Shown: positions 15,446-24,029 of the stretch, in pieces | How the letters are laid out: every line of letters begins with the position of its first letter | Position numbering within the stretch: the stretch's first letter is position 1 | NCBI GenBank assembly: GCA_018715125.1 | Contig: DVMF01000011.1 | Coordinates: 37,167 to 101,166 of the forward strand | Direction: 5' to 3' | From: Candidatus Coprousia avicola | Lineage (GTDB): Bacteria; Actinomycetota; Coriobacteriia; Coriobacteriales; Coriobacteriaceae | Length of the DNA: 64,000 nucleotides | Made by a program: the position numbers and the translations under genes | The notes under the pieces: model-generated | What the model was told of the DNA's origin: nothing | The model's database searches: none | Seen by the model: the letters and a program-made list of their open reading frames with translations, nothing else

Positions 15446-17626
15446 ATGCCCGCATCGCATCGCAAGCGCAGCAATCCGCTAAAGGCAACCGGCACCTTAC
15501 GTCCTAAGGCGCACTCAAACCGGCCCCAGCTCGACCCCACCGGACCCACGGCCCTCGGCTTTACCCGTGCGGACTTTCCGCCCACCACACGCGCCGACAT
15601 GGATGCGCGCGGCTGGGACGCCTGCGACTTTGTATACGTGTGCGGCGACGCCTACGTGGACCATCCGAGTTTTGGCTGCGCCATTATCGTGCGGCTGCTC
15701 GAGGCCCACGGCTACCGCGTAGGCGTCATCGCGCAGCCCGACTGGCGCGACCCCGCGAGCGTAACCGTCCTCGGCAAGCCGCGCCTCGCTTTTCTCGTCT
15801 CTGCCGGCAACATGGACTCCATGGTGAACCACTACAGCGTGAGCAAGCACCGCCGGCGCACGGACGCCTACACCCCCGGCGGCGAGGCGGGGCACCGGCC
15901 CGATCACGCCGCGGTGGTGTACGGCAACCTCATCCGCCGCACCTACAAGGAGACGCCCATCGTGCTCGGCGGCATCGAGGCGTCGCTCCGCCGCCTCGCC
16001 CACTACGACTACTGGTCGGACAAGCTCAAGCGCTCCATCCTGCTCGACGCGGGCGCCGACCTTATCATCTACGGTATGGGCGAGCTCGCCATCGTGGAGG
16101 TCGCCGACGCGCTCGCCGCCGGTCTGCCGGCAGAGCAGCTCACCTACATCGACGGCACGGTCTTTCGCACGCGCTCACTCGACGAGGTATACGATTACGC
16201 GCTGCTGCCCAGCTGGGACGAGCTTCTGACCGATAAGCTCACCTATGCGCGGAGCTTCAACACCCAGTACGAGAACATGGACCCCATCCGCGGCGGGAGG
16301 CTCGTCGAGCCGTACCCGCATGACGTCTATGTGGTGCAGAATCCGCCGGCGCGCCCGCTCACGCAGGAGGAGTTCGACGAGGCGTACGACCTCCCCTACA
16401 CGCGCACCTACCATCCCGATTACGAGGAGGCAGGCGGTGTCCCCGCCTTAGCCGAGGTCAAGATGTCGCTCATCTCCAACCGCGGCTGCTTTGGCGAGTG
16501 CTCGTTCTGCGCGCTCACGTTCCACCAAGGGCGCATCGTGCAGGCGCGCAGCCACGAGAGCCTCATCGCCGAGGCGAAGAAGATCTGCGCCGAGCCCGAC
16601 TTCAAGGGCTACATCAACGACGTGGGCGGCCCCACGGCAAACTTCCGTCAACCCGCATGCAAAAACCAGCTCAAGCACGGCGCGTGCCTGCGCAAGCGGT
16701 GCCTGTGGCCCAAGGTCTGCCGCAGCATGACGGTCGACCACACGGACTACGTGGCGCTCCTGCGCGAGCTGCGAGCCCTACCCGGCGTCAAGAAAGTCTT
16801 TGTGCGCAGCGGCATACGCTTCGATTACGCCCTCGCCGATGCGGACGACACGTTTTTGCGCGAGCTCTGCGCCCATCATGTCTCCGGGCAGCTCAAAGTG
16901 GCCCCGGAGCACGTTTCCGACGCCGTGCTCTCTGTCATGGGCAAACCCAGCCGCGCCGTATACGACCGCTTTGTCGAGACGTACCGCGCCATCAACCGCG
17001 AGCTCGGCAAAAAGCAGTACCTCGTCCCCTATCTCATGAGCAGCCACCCCGGCTCCACCCTAAAGGAGGCGGTGGAGCTCGCCGAGGCGGTGCGCGACAT
17101 GGGGTACATGCCCGAGCAGGTGCAGGATTTCTACCCCACGCCAAGCACGATGTCGACCTGCATGTATTACACCGGCGTCGATCCGCGTACGATGCAGCCG
17201 GTGTACGTGCCGCGCTCGGCGCATGAGAAGGCCCTGCAGCGCGCGCTCATCCAGTACCGCAAGCCCGAGAACTACCCGCTGGTGCGCGAGGCGCTGGAGC
17301 GGGCCGGGCGCACGGACCTCATCGGCTACGGACCGAAGTGCCTCATCCGTCCCGTACCGCCCCACGGAGTGCGGAGCGGAAAGCACGCCGGAACCGGGAC
17401 CCGTGGCAATACGGGCGAGGGGCGCGGGCGTGGGGCAGATGGCCCGCGCGGCACCGCGACCCGCAACGCGAGCGGTACCGCTAGCCGCGGCCGCGTCGGA
17501 GGACACAGAGCGGACGATCGAGGTGGCAACGCGGGGCGCGGTGCCGGCAAGCGCGGCGCCAACGCGGCGGGCCGCAACCGCGCCGGCCAGGGACGCGAAG
17601 CTAACCGCGGCGGCCATCGCGGTTAG
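15446..17626 (+). CDS. YgiQ family radical SAM protein with RGG-like tail
   Basis: A 726-residue radical SAM enzyme of the YgiQ family (function uncertain; UPF0313 type). The [4Fe-4S]-binding motif is C348-x3-C352-x2-C355 in RGCFGECSFC. An N-terminal cobalamin-binding-like region (about 30-200) includes the typical GGIEASLRR and YDYWSD segments, and a second cysteine cluster follows the radical core. The last 80 residues are a low-complexity Arg/Gly/Ala-rich tail with many RG, GRG and NRG units, like RNA-binding RGG regions. An AGGAG site lies only 4 bases from the ATG. The gene stands alone after the large palindrome. Confidence 0.85.
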   Translation: MPASHRKRSNPLKATGTLRPKAHSNRPQLDPTGPTALGFTRADFPPTTRADMDARGWDACDFVYVCGDAYVDHPSFGCAIIVRLLEAHGYRVGVIAQPDWRDPASVTVLGKPRLAFLVSAGNMDSMVNHYSVSKHRRRTDAYTPGGEAGHRPDHAAVVYGNLIRRTYKETPIVLGGIEASLRRLAHYDYWSDKLKRSILLDAGADLIIYGMGELAIVEVADALAAGLPAEQLTYIDGTVFRTRSLDEVYDYALLPSWDELLTDKLTYARSFNTQYENMDPIRGGRLVEPYPHDVYVVQNPPARPLTQEEFDEAYDLPYTRTYHPDYEEAGGVPALAEVKMSLISNRGCFGECSFCALTFHQGRIVQARSHESLIAEAKKICAEPDFKGYINDVGGPTANFRQPACKNQLKHGACLRKRCLWPKVCRSMTVDHTDYVALLRELRALPGVKKVFVRSGIRFDYALADADDTFLRELCAHHVSGQLKVAPEHVSDAVLSVMGKPSRAVYDRFVETYRAINRELGKKQYLVPYLMSSHPGSTLKEAVELAEAVRDMGYMPEQVQDFYPTPSTMSTCMYYTGVDPRTMQPVYVPRSAHEKALQRALIQYRKPENYPLVREALERAGRTDLIGYGPKCLIRPVPPHGVRSGKHAGTGTRGNTGEGRGRGADGPRGTATRNASGTASRGRVGGHRADDRGGNAGRGAGKRGANAAGRNRAGQGREANRGGHRG

Positions 17627-17906
17627 CGAGAAATGGCAACATTCCACTCCTCGGCATTTCGCCAACGTTCCCGCGAGTGGTTTTCTACCGTCTTAGCTCT
17701 CTAATCAGCCCGGGAATGGCGGAAAACCACTCGCGGGCAACATAGGGTCGGGGCCGTTCTTGTTGCGCGCGGCAAGAGCGAGCCCGACCGCGAGCGGGCG
17801 GACGAGACGCGCCCCGACAGCGAGCGCGCCGCGGAAAACCTCGTACCGCGGAATCGTGCCCGCCTGCGTGATGCTCTTTGCAACGAACGCACAGGGAACG
17901 CACGCG
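17627..17906. other. 280-bp spacer with a 16-bp stem hairpin (17670-17737)
   Basis: Arms 17670-17685 and 17722-17737 are perfect 16-base reverse complements with a 36-base loop. It lies between convergent genes but lacks a T-run. A minus-strand frame reads into the 3' end of engB and stops inside the loop; its codons look plausible but no start outside engB is convincing, so it is not called. Confidence 0.5.
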
Positions 17907-18497
17907 CTACAGACAGCGCTCGGCGATAACGCGCTTGAGCTCGTCGATGCCCGTACCGTCCTCGGCAGACGTGACGATGATGTCTTCGGCGGGCACATTG
18001 AGCTGACGGCGGACGGCAGCGGCCTGCTGCGCGCGCTTCCCACGGCTGAGCTTATCCGCTTTGGTGAGGCAGACGATGAACGTGAATTCGTTCTCCTGCA
18101 GGTACTCGATCATCTGGTGGTCGAGCGCGCTCGGATCGTGACGGATGTCCACGAGGGACACCACCAGGTTGAAGCTCCGCTCGCTCTCAAAGAAATCGCC
18201 GATAAGACGGGCCCAGCGGTCGCGCTCGGCCTTTGAGCGCCGTGCGAAACCGTAGCCCGGAAGGTCCACAAAGTGCACGCCGTCCGCCTCGAAAAAGTTG
18301 ATGTTGGCGGTCTTGCCCGGCGTGCTCGACACCTTCACGAGGCCCTTGCGCCCAAAGAGCTTGTTCATGATGGACGACTTGCCCACGTTGGAGCGACCGA
18401 CAAAGCTGACCTCGGGGCAGGTCGACTCGGGGATCTGAGAGACCGCGCCGTAGCTCGCCACAAAATGAGCCAGCTGGTAATTGATGGAATCTGCCAT
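17907..18497 (-). CDS. engB: Ribosome biogenesis GTP-binding protein EngB/YsxC
   Basis: A 196-residue TRAFAC GTPase needed for late assembly of the 50S ribosomal subunit in bacteria studied. G1 is GRSNVGKS (34-41), the STPGKT element gives G2, G3 is DLPGYG, G4 is TKADK and TSAEDGTG resembles G5. Length matches the family. It starts 5 bp after the stop of mtnN, so the two form an operon. Confidence 0.95.
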   Translation of the reverse strand: MADSINYQLAHFVASYGAVSQIPESTCPEVSFVGRSNVGKSSIMNKLFGRKGLVKVSSTPGKTANINFFEADGVHFVDLPGYGFARRSKAERDRWARLIGDFFESERSFNLVVSLVDIRHDPSALDHQMIEYLQENEFTFIVCLTKADKLSRGKRAQQAAAVRRQLNVPAEDIIVTSAEDGTGIDELKRVIAERCL

Positions 18498-18502
18498 GGC
18501 AT

Positions 18503-19324
18503 CTACCCTTCGCGTGAAAGACCGAGGCGGGCGGCGACGCGCCGCACGATGGCCAGCGTCAGCGAGCTCGCGGTGCGCGCGTACTCGTCGAGGTCAAACG
18601 TGCGCTCGCAGAAGGCGTCGTACTCCTCGTCGCAATTATCGCTGATGGCGCGCAGCACCAGGCAATCGACGCCGTTCTTGGCAGCGATGTGCGCCACGGC
18701 CGCACCCTCCATCTCGACGCAGTCCGCCTGCGTGGCGGCGATGACCTCGGCACGCATCGCGGCGCCCGTGCAGAAACGGTCGCCCGTGGCGATGGTGCCG
18801 CGCAGGTAGCGCCTAGGGTCGGCAGACTCGCCCTCGCGCCGGAAGCGCGCAAACGGGGAGCTGCCGGCGGTCTCGAGGGCGGCATCGAGGGCGTCGCCGT
18901 CAAGCTCGGCGGAGACGAAGCCCCATGCCTTAAGGGTCTCCTCGGCGACGTCGACGAGATAATCGGTCGAGGCGAACTCCTCGAGGGACGGAGCGGACTC
19001 CGCGATGAGGGCCGTATCGGTATCGAGATAGCGCAGGCGCTCGCCCACCACGACGTCACCGATATGGAGCGCCGGGTTGAGACCGCCCGCGATGCCGGAG
19101 AAGATGACGGCGTTTGCCCCATACACGCTGATGAGATGCTGCGTGGCGGCGGCCACGTTAACGGTGCCCATGCCGGCCGTGGTAGCAACCAAGTTGAACC
19201 CGTGGTACGCACCGCCGACAATCTTGAGCCCGGCCTCCTCGGTAACGGTCCCGTTGTCGACTTCGGTATAGATCTGGCGCACTTCCTTCTCAAGCGCGCC
19301 GATGATGGCAATAGTTGGCGTCAT
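18503..19324 (-). CDS. mtnN: 5'-methylthioadenosine/S-adenosylhomocysteine nucleosidase
   Basis: A 273-residue nucleosidase that removes adenine from methylthioadenosine and S-adenosylhomocysteine, feeding methionine salvage and relieving methyltransferase inhibition. E12 (ALEKEV), the FSGIAGG phosphate-type loop, VEMEGAAVA and RAISD match the catalytic and binding motifs. It is about 40 residues longer than the E. coli enzyme because of an insert around residues 110-165. The start at 19324 has a GAGGAGG site 5 bases away; a longer frame to 19447 is rejected. Co-transcribed with engB. Confidence 0.88.
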   Translation of the reverse strand: MTPTIAIIGALEKEVRQIYTEVDNGTVTEEAGLKIVGGAYHGFNLVATTAGMGTVNVAAATQHLISVYGANAVIFSGIAGGLNPALHIGDVVVGERLRYLDTDTALIAESAPSLEEFASTDYLVDVAEETLKAWGFVSAELDGDALDAALETAGSSPFARFRREGESADPRRYLRGTIATGDRFCTGAAMRAEVIAATQADCVEMEGAAVAHIAAKNGVDCLVLRAISDNCDEEYDAFCERTFDLDEYARTASSLTLAIVRRVAARLGLSREG

Positions 19325-19459
19325 GATGGCCTCCTCGGTTTGGTCACGCCCCACGATACCAAAAAACGCGCCAAGGTGGCCGACCTCCCCGGACTCTCCC
19401 GGCACTTGCGCCCCTTGCCACCGGCAGCCGCCCAAAACAGGGCGCACCTAGACCGCGCG

Positions 19460-20098
19460 CTATCGGCGCCAGTAGGCTATGGCGATCTGCGTGCGGTTCT
19501 TGAGGTGCAGCTTCGCGAGAATCGAGCTGATGTGGTTGCGGACGGTCCCCTCCCCGAGATACGCAGCCGCCGCGATCTCGCGGTTGTCGAGCCCCTCGGC
19601 GATAAGTTCGGCCACCTCGCGCTCGCGCTCGGTTAGGCAGGCAAACGGATCGGCAGCAGCGCGTCCGGCGTCCGAGGCCTCCACCGGCGCGCCGCCACGG
19701 TGTGAAACGCGCGCCAGCACCTCCCCCTCGAGTACGCTCTGCCCGCTCATAACCGCCCTGAGCGCCGGCGCGATGGTGCCGACATCCTGTTTGATGAGGT
19801 ATCCGCGCGCTCCGAGCGCCAATGCGCGCACGATGTACTCGTCGTCGGAAAACGTGGTGAGAAACACGATGCGGGCAGCGGGATCGCGTGCGAGGATCTC
19901 CTGCGCCGCAGAAAGGCCGTCGCGTCCGGGCATCTGGATGTCCATGAGCAGGATATCGGGGCGCTCGGCAGCCGCAAGGCGCACGGCGTCGTTCCCATCG
20001 CCTCCGATGCCGACGACGTCGATATCGGGCTCGTTGCCCAAGATGATGCTGAGCGAATCGCAGATAAGACGGTCGTCATCGATGATGGCAATGCGCAT
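19460..20098 (-). CDS. NarL/LuxR-family response regulator
   Basis: A 212-residue response regulator. The receiver domain (1-120) has the acidic pocket DDD (7-9), phospho-acceptor D53 (LLMDIQMPG), and a conserved lysine in YLIKQD. The C-terminal LuxR-type helix-turn-helix (about 145-210) contains LTEREREVAELIAEGLDNREIA. It lies 12 bp after its partner histidine kinase. The adjacent divergent ABC-2 exporter operon has paired TGACA-type palindromes just upstream of its -35, the expected target for this family. Confidence 0.92.
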   Translation of the reverse strand: MRIAIIDDDRLICDSLSIILGNEPDIDVVGIGGDGNDAVRLAAAERPDILLMDIQMPGRDGLSAAQEILARDPAARIVFLTTFSDDEYIVRALALGARGYLIKQDVGTIAPALRAVMSGQSVLEGEVLARVSHRGGAPVEASDAGRAAADPFACLTEREREVAELIAEGLDNREIAAAAYLGEGTVRNHISSILAKLHLKNRTQIAIAYWRR

Positions 20099-20110
20099 TT
20101 CTGCCCCTTT

Positions 20111-21493
20111 CTACCTGCTGTTTCCCGTCGTGCACGAGTCGTTTGGAAACACATCGGCCCCACCTGCCGGCTCCGCATCGCCACGTGGGGCGGCATTGCC
20201 CCCGACGGTCGCGCCGCACGGTTTGGGGATGCTCACGAACACTCGCCAGCCATGCCCCGCGGCATCGGGGCCGGCGCGAAACGTGCCGCCGAGCGCATCC
20301 ACCCGCTCCTCCATGGAAGTCAGGCCCAAACCGCGCCCAAAAAAGGGCGTTGTGGCGGGCGGGCGCCCCTCTGGCAAAGGGGTATTGCGCACCGCATCGC
20401 CGGAAGCCGTGGCAGGCGCGCCCGCTTGAGACGAGACGGCCGCCCGATTCTCGACGCCCTGGGCTGCCCCGCCATCGTCTGTGACGGTCAGCTGCCAGAA
20501 ACCGGGATGCTCGACCAAGCGCACCTCGGCGCGCGCGGCGGGCCCCGCATGATGCGCGACGTTGGAGAGCGCCTCGCGCGTCACCGCCGCCAAGCAGCTC
20601 GCAACCTCGGGCGGGGCGGCAGCGACATCGGTCGCGCAATGCGTGGGCACCGGAGCCTCCGCGGCGATGCGAGCCACCTGAGCGCCCGCATCGATACGGT
20701 CCTCATGCAGGTCGCGCACGCTCGCACGCACCGTGCCGAGCGCTTCGTCCACATCGCTCGCGAGCGCCGAGAACGCCGCGCGGGCGCGCTCGTCCGAGGC
20801 GAACACGACTTCATAGGCCTTAGCCTGCAATAGCGTCCGCGTCAGAAGATGTCCCACGTTATCGTGTATCTCGCGAGCGATGCGGGTACGCTCCTCGAGC
20901 ACGGCCACGCGCACGGCAAGCTCGCGCTTATCGACAAGATCGCGGTTCTGGGCCTCAAGCTTGAAGGAGCGCTCCCGCAGGCGATCACGCTCGCGCAGGT
21001 TGCGGTCGCGCTGACGACGGGTCTGATCGGTACGACGAGCGAGCACCACAGTGGCTGCGCTTAAGAATGCCGCAAATACGATGGGAAGCACATCGAGTCC
21101 CGCCCGATTGATGCCAACGAGGAACATGGTAAACGGAACGGCGATGAGAGCACGGGGAGGACGGCGCGCCAAATCATACGCTGCGAGCGGAAGGGCAAGG
21201 AGCGTCTCCGGCAGCGCCAGGGCAAGCGCGCAGCAGGCGAGCGGGAGTGCCGTGGGGACGCGCTGCCTCAACACGGAAACCGCCCCGCCGTCGGAACTGC
21301 CTCGAAGGGACCTGCTGCCCGCGATTTCGCCAGCGGCGTCATCGTCCCCGGAATCCACGTCCGCAACTTCAACCGCAATCGCCGCGGTAGCGCATATGAG
21401 CAGCGCCGCAACCGTCGCCGCACGCGGGGCGAAGGCGATGGCGGCGGCGAGGCAGCATGCAAAGAGCATCAGCTTGTCAGTCAATCGTTCCAT
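20111..21493 (-). CDS. NarL-system sensor histidine kinase (HisKA_3 type)
   Basis: A 460-residue membrane sensor. Hydrophobic segments occupy about residues 8-42 and 82-152, interrupted by an acidic Asp-rich loop (46-55). A coiled coil leads to the HisKA_3 box RTRIAREIHDNVGHLLT with phospho-accepting H210. The ATPase domain has an N-box (ALSNVAHHAG) and a G-box (GRGLGLTSMEERV), but an unusually long, low-complexity insert with Ala/Thr/Gly sits between them. It forms a two-gene operon with the response regulator and faces the ABC-2 exporter. Signals for such kinases are often cell-envelope stress or antibiotics; here unknown. Confidence 0.9.
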   Translation of the reverse strand: MERLTDKLMLFACCLAAAIAFAPRAATVAALLICATAAIAVEVADVDSGDDDAAGEIAGSRSLRGSSDGGAVSVLRQRVPTALPLACCALALALPETLLALPLAAYDLARRPPRALIAVPFTMFLVGINRAGLDVLPIVFAAFLSAATVVLARRTDQTRRQRDRNLRERDRLRERSFKLEAQNRDLVDKRELAVRVAVLEERTRIAREIHDNVGHLLTRTLLQAKAYEVVFASDERARAAFSALASDVDEALGTVRASVRDLHEDRIDAGAQVARIAAEAPVPTHCATDVAAAPPEVASCLAAVTREALSNVAHHAGPAARAEVRLVEHPGFWQLTVTDDGGAAQGVENRAAVSSQAGAPATASGDAVRNTPLPEGRPPATTPFFGRGLGLTSMEERVDALGGTFRAGPDAAGHGWRVFVSIPKPCGATVGGNAAPRGDAEPAGGADVFPNDSCTTGNSR

Positions 21494-21566
21494 GGGGCAA
21501 GTCTAGCGCACGAGCCGCGCCGCACGCCGTGCGATACCGCACGCGGTGCGACCTTGCACCCAATTC

Positions 21567-21683
21567 GTGACAAATGTCATGTCCAACCGAGATCAATGGC
21601 GCTACGAGCACCGTAGCTGGCGCCCGTCGCGGCAGAACTCGTGACAAACCTCACTTCCGCTGCGCCGCCTCACGGCCGATACT
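21567..21683 (+). promoter_or_regulatory. Activator sites and promoter of the ABC-2 exporter operon
   Basis: Two related sites start with GTGACAAA at 21567 and 21641, 74 bp apart (about seven helical turns). The first contains the perfect palindrome TGACA-AA-TGTCA (21568-21579); the second is GTGA-N6-TCAC (21641-21654). The second directly abuts a poor -35 (TTCCGC, 21655-21660), 17 bp before a GATACT -10 (21678-21683). A weak -35 with a palindrome immediately upstream is the layout of a class II activated promoter. Palindromes of this kind are known targets of NarL-type regulators. Confidence 0.6.
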
Positions 21684-21714
21684 GCTTTCATGCCGCGTTA
21701 GCAAGGAGGTCCCC

Positions 21715-22788
21715 ATGTCCGCGCAGCACCAACCCCAGGGCACCGCGCCCGTCATCTCCGTCCGGCAGCTCGTCAAACGCTACGGCGATCTCACCGCACT
21801 CGACCACTTCGACCTCACCGTCCGGCGCGGGGAGATCTTCGGCCTCCTCGGACCCAATGGCTGCGGCAAGACCACGGCAATCAACTGCATGCTCCAGCTC
21901 CTCAACTACCAGAAGGGCTCAATCGAGCTTTTCGGCGAACCCATGAGCCCGCGACGGTACGACCTCAAGCGGCGCATCGGCATCGTTCCCCAGCAGGTGG
22001 CCGTTTTTGACGAGCTCACCGTCACCGAGAACATCGATGCCTTCTGTTCGCTCTACGTATCCGACCGCGCCCTCCGCCGCACGCTCGTAGAGGACGCCAT
22101 CGCCTTCACCGGTCTCGAGCGCTTTCGGCGCTTCCGGCCTCGCAAGCTCTCCGGCGGCCTGCTCCGGCGCCTCAACATCGCCTGCGGAATCGCGCACCGC
22201 CCCGAGCTCATCTTCTTCGACGAACCCACCGTTGCCGTCGACCCGCAGAGCCGCAACGCCATCCTCGGGGGCATCTTGCGCCTGGTAGATGAGGGCGCGA
22301 CCGTGGTCTATACGAGCCACTACATGGAAGAGGTCGAGCAGATCTGCGGGCGCGTGATGATCATGGACCGAGGGCGCGCCATCGCCGAGGGGACGGTCGG
22401 CGAGCTCAAGGGCATGATCGATGTGGGCGAGAAAATCGTGGCCGAAATTCCCGACCTGCCCGATTGCGCACTCGAAGCCGTTCGCTACCTGCCCTGTGTG
22501 CTGCGGGCAACCTACCGCGGCCATGAGCTGCATGTGGCATGCGGGCAGGGGCAGGGGCACCTCGCCGAGGTGCTCGGCGTGCTCGCCGGCACGGGAATCG
22601 AGCCGGTCCGCGTGTTCTCTGAGCCCCCGACGCTGAACGATGTCTTCCTCGAGATGACCGGTAGCGACCTGCGCGACGGCGACGGCGCACCGGGCGCCGA
22701 TGTCAGAGCCGCGACTGAAGACGGAGCGGCGGGGGCGGAAGAGTCGCCCGGCCTTGTGGCCCGCCTCCTACGGCGCGGCGGGAGGTGA
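21715..22788 (+). CDS. ABC-2 exporter ATP-binding protein
   Basis: A 357-residue ATPase for the two downstream permeases. Walker A is GPNGCGKT (46-53), the signature is LSGGLLRR rather than LSGGQ, and Walker B is IFFDEPTVAVDPQSR. A C-terminal extension of about 100 residues follows the ATPase core, as in many drug and bacteriocin exporters. The start at 21715 has a perfect AAGGAGGT; a longer frame to 21574 would cross the promoter. The permease gene follows with overlapping or adjacent translation. The promoter is probably activated by the neighbouring two-component system. Confidence 0.9.
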   Translation: MSAQHQPQGTAPVISVRQLVKRYGDLTALDHFDLTVRRGEIFGLLGPNGCGKTTAINCMLQLLNYQKGSIELFGEPMSPRRYDLKRRIGIVPQQVAVFDELTVTENIDAFCSLYVSDRALRRTLVEDAIAFTGLERFRRFRPRKLSGGLLRRLNIACGIAHRPELIFFDEPTVAVDPQSRNAILGGILRLVDEGATVVYTSHYMEEVEQICGRVMIMDRGRAIAEGTVGELKGMIDVGEKIVAEIPDLPDCALEAVRYLPCVLRATYRGHELHVACGQGQGHLAEVLGVLAGTGIEPVRVFSEPPTLNDVFLEMTGSDLRDGDGAPGADVRAATEDGAAGAEESPGLVARLLRRGGR

Positions 22789-22793
22789 GGGGC

Positions 22794-24029
22794 ATGCTCT
22801 CGCTCATCGCCTGCAACATACGCACGAGCCTGCGCAACACGAGCATCGTCATCTGGGCGTTTCTCTTCCCACTTATCATGGCGACCATCTTTATGACGAT
22901 GTTCTCCAACTTCTCCAGCTCGCAGTACACGAGCGGTATCGCACTCGGGGTCGTCACCGATACCAACTGGTCCCGCGCCACGGGTTTGCGCACGCTGGTC
23001 GAGAGCCTTTCCGGGGAGAGCTCCGGCGGAGGTACCGCCGAGGCCGACGGCGCCGAAAAATCAGTCGAGACCGACGATGAGGCGCTCTTCGCCCTTACCC
23101 GCTACGCCTCGTCCGATGAGGCCCGCTCCGCCGTGCTCGCCGGCGAGGTCGTCGCCTACCTCGCGGTGGACAGCGACGGGGAGCCCACGCTCTTTGTCTC
23201 CCCCAGCGAGACGGGAACCACCAGCCAGGCCATCATCCAAGTTGTGCTCGACCGCTATCTGCAGGGCGAGGCCATCGTCCAAGACCTTGCAGAGCGGGAT
23301 CCCACGGCGCTCGCCATGCCCGGCGCCGTCGCCGCGCTCTCCCAGAATCTCTCCGGCTCCAACGCCGACACCGCTGAGCTCGACCTCCTCCGCGAGCCGC
23401 CGCAAGAAATGGGACGCTATTACTACGCACTGCTGGGGTACACGTGCATCATGTGCGCCGACGTGGCCAAGACGCTCATCGAGCGCACGCGCTCCGGCGC
23501 CTCCGCCCTCGGAGACCGCTGCCAGGTGAGCGCCACACCGCCGGGCAGACAGCTTGCGGCAGCCCTTGTGGCGAGCTGGCTCATCGTGATGGCGAGCACG
23601 CTCACCTCCGTCGCCTACCTGTGGCTCGCAGCGGGCGTGTCGTTCGGCGGGCGCATATGGCTGACCCCGGTGGCATGCGCCGCGATCTCTCTGGTATCGT
23701 GCGCGTTCGGCGCGCTCATCGGCTCGCTGCCCGGCGCTACCCCGCGCGTGAAGGATGCGCTCGTCACCATCTGCACGCTCGGGCTCTCGCTCCCGGCGGG
23801 TCTCTTTGGCGAGCCCGCGGTAGAACTCGGAAACTGGCTTACGCAAAACGTCCCGCTGTTGCAGCTCGTCAACCCGGCTACGCAGGCGTCTGAAGCGCTG
23901 TTCGCCCTCACCTTCTACGATTCGCTCGTACCGTTTGCCCAGGCCCTTGCCGCACTCGTCGCCATCGCCGCGGTGCTCGCCGCCGGCGCCGTGCTCTGCA
24001 TGAGGAGGACCCGCCATGCCTATCGTTAG
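22794..24029 (+). CDS. ABC-2 type permease, first subunit
   Basis: A 411-residue membrane protein: one N-terminal helix (IVIWAFLFPLIMATIFMTMF), a large extracytoplasmic domain (about 40-215), then five or six hydrophobic helices to the C-terminus. This is the ABC2_membrane_3 layout of drug, peptide and lantibiotic exporters. The ATG at 22794 with GGAGG 8 bases upstream is preferred; a GTG at 22785 overlapping the ATPase stop is possible. It overlaps the second permease by 14 bp, so the two likely form a heterodimer. Confidence 0.85.
   Translation: MLSLIACNIRTSLRNTSIVIWAFLFPLIMATIFMTMFSNFSSSQYTSGIALGVVTDTNWSRATGLRTLVESLSGESSGGGTAEADGAEKSVETDDEALFALTRYASSDEARSAVLAGEVVAYLAVDSDGEPTLFVSPSETGTTSQAIIQVVLDRYLQGEAIVQDLAERDPTALAMPGAVAALSQNLSGSNADTAELDLLREPPQEMGRYYYALLGYTCIMCADVAKTLIERTRSGASALGDRCQVSATPPGRQLAAALVASWLIVMASTLTSVAYLWLAAGVSFGGRIWLTPVACAAISLVSCAFGALIGSLPGATPRVKDALVTICTLGLSLPAGLFGEPAVELGNWLTQNVPLLQLVNPATQASEALFALTFYDSLVPFAQALAALVAIAAVLAAGAVLCMRRTRHAYR

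Noticed and set aside
17705..18043. Minus-strand frame overlapping the end of engB with plausible codons
   Set aside because: Most of it is out-of-frame engB sequence, no start outside engB has a ribosome site, and it ends within a hairpin loop.
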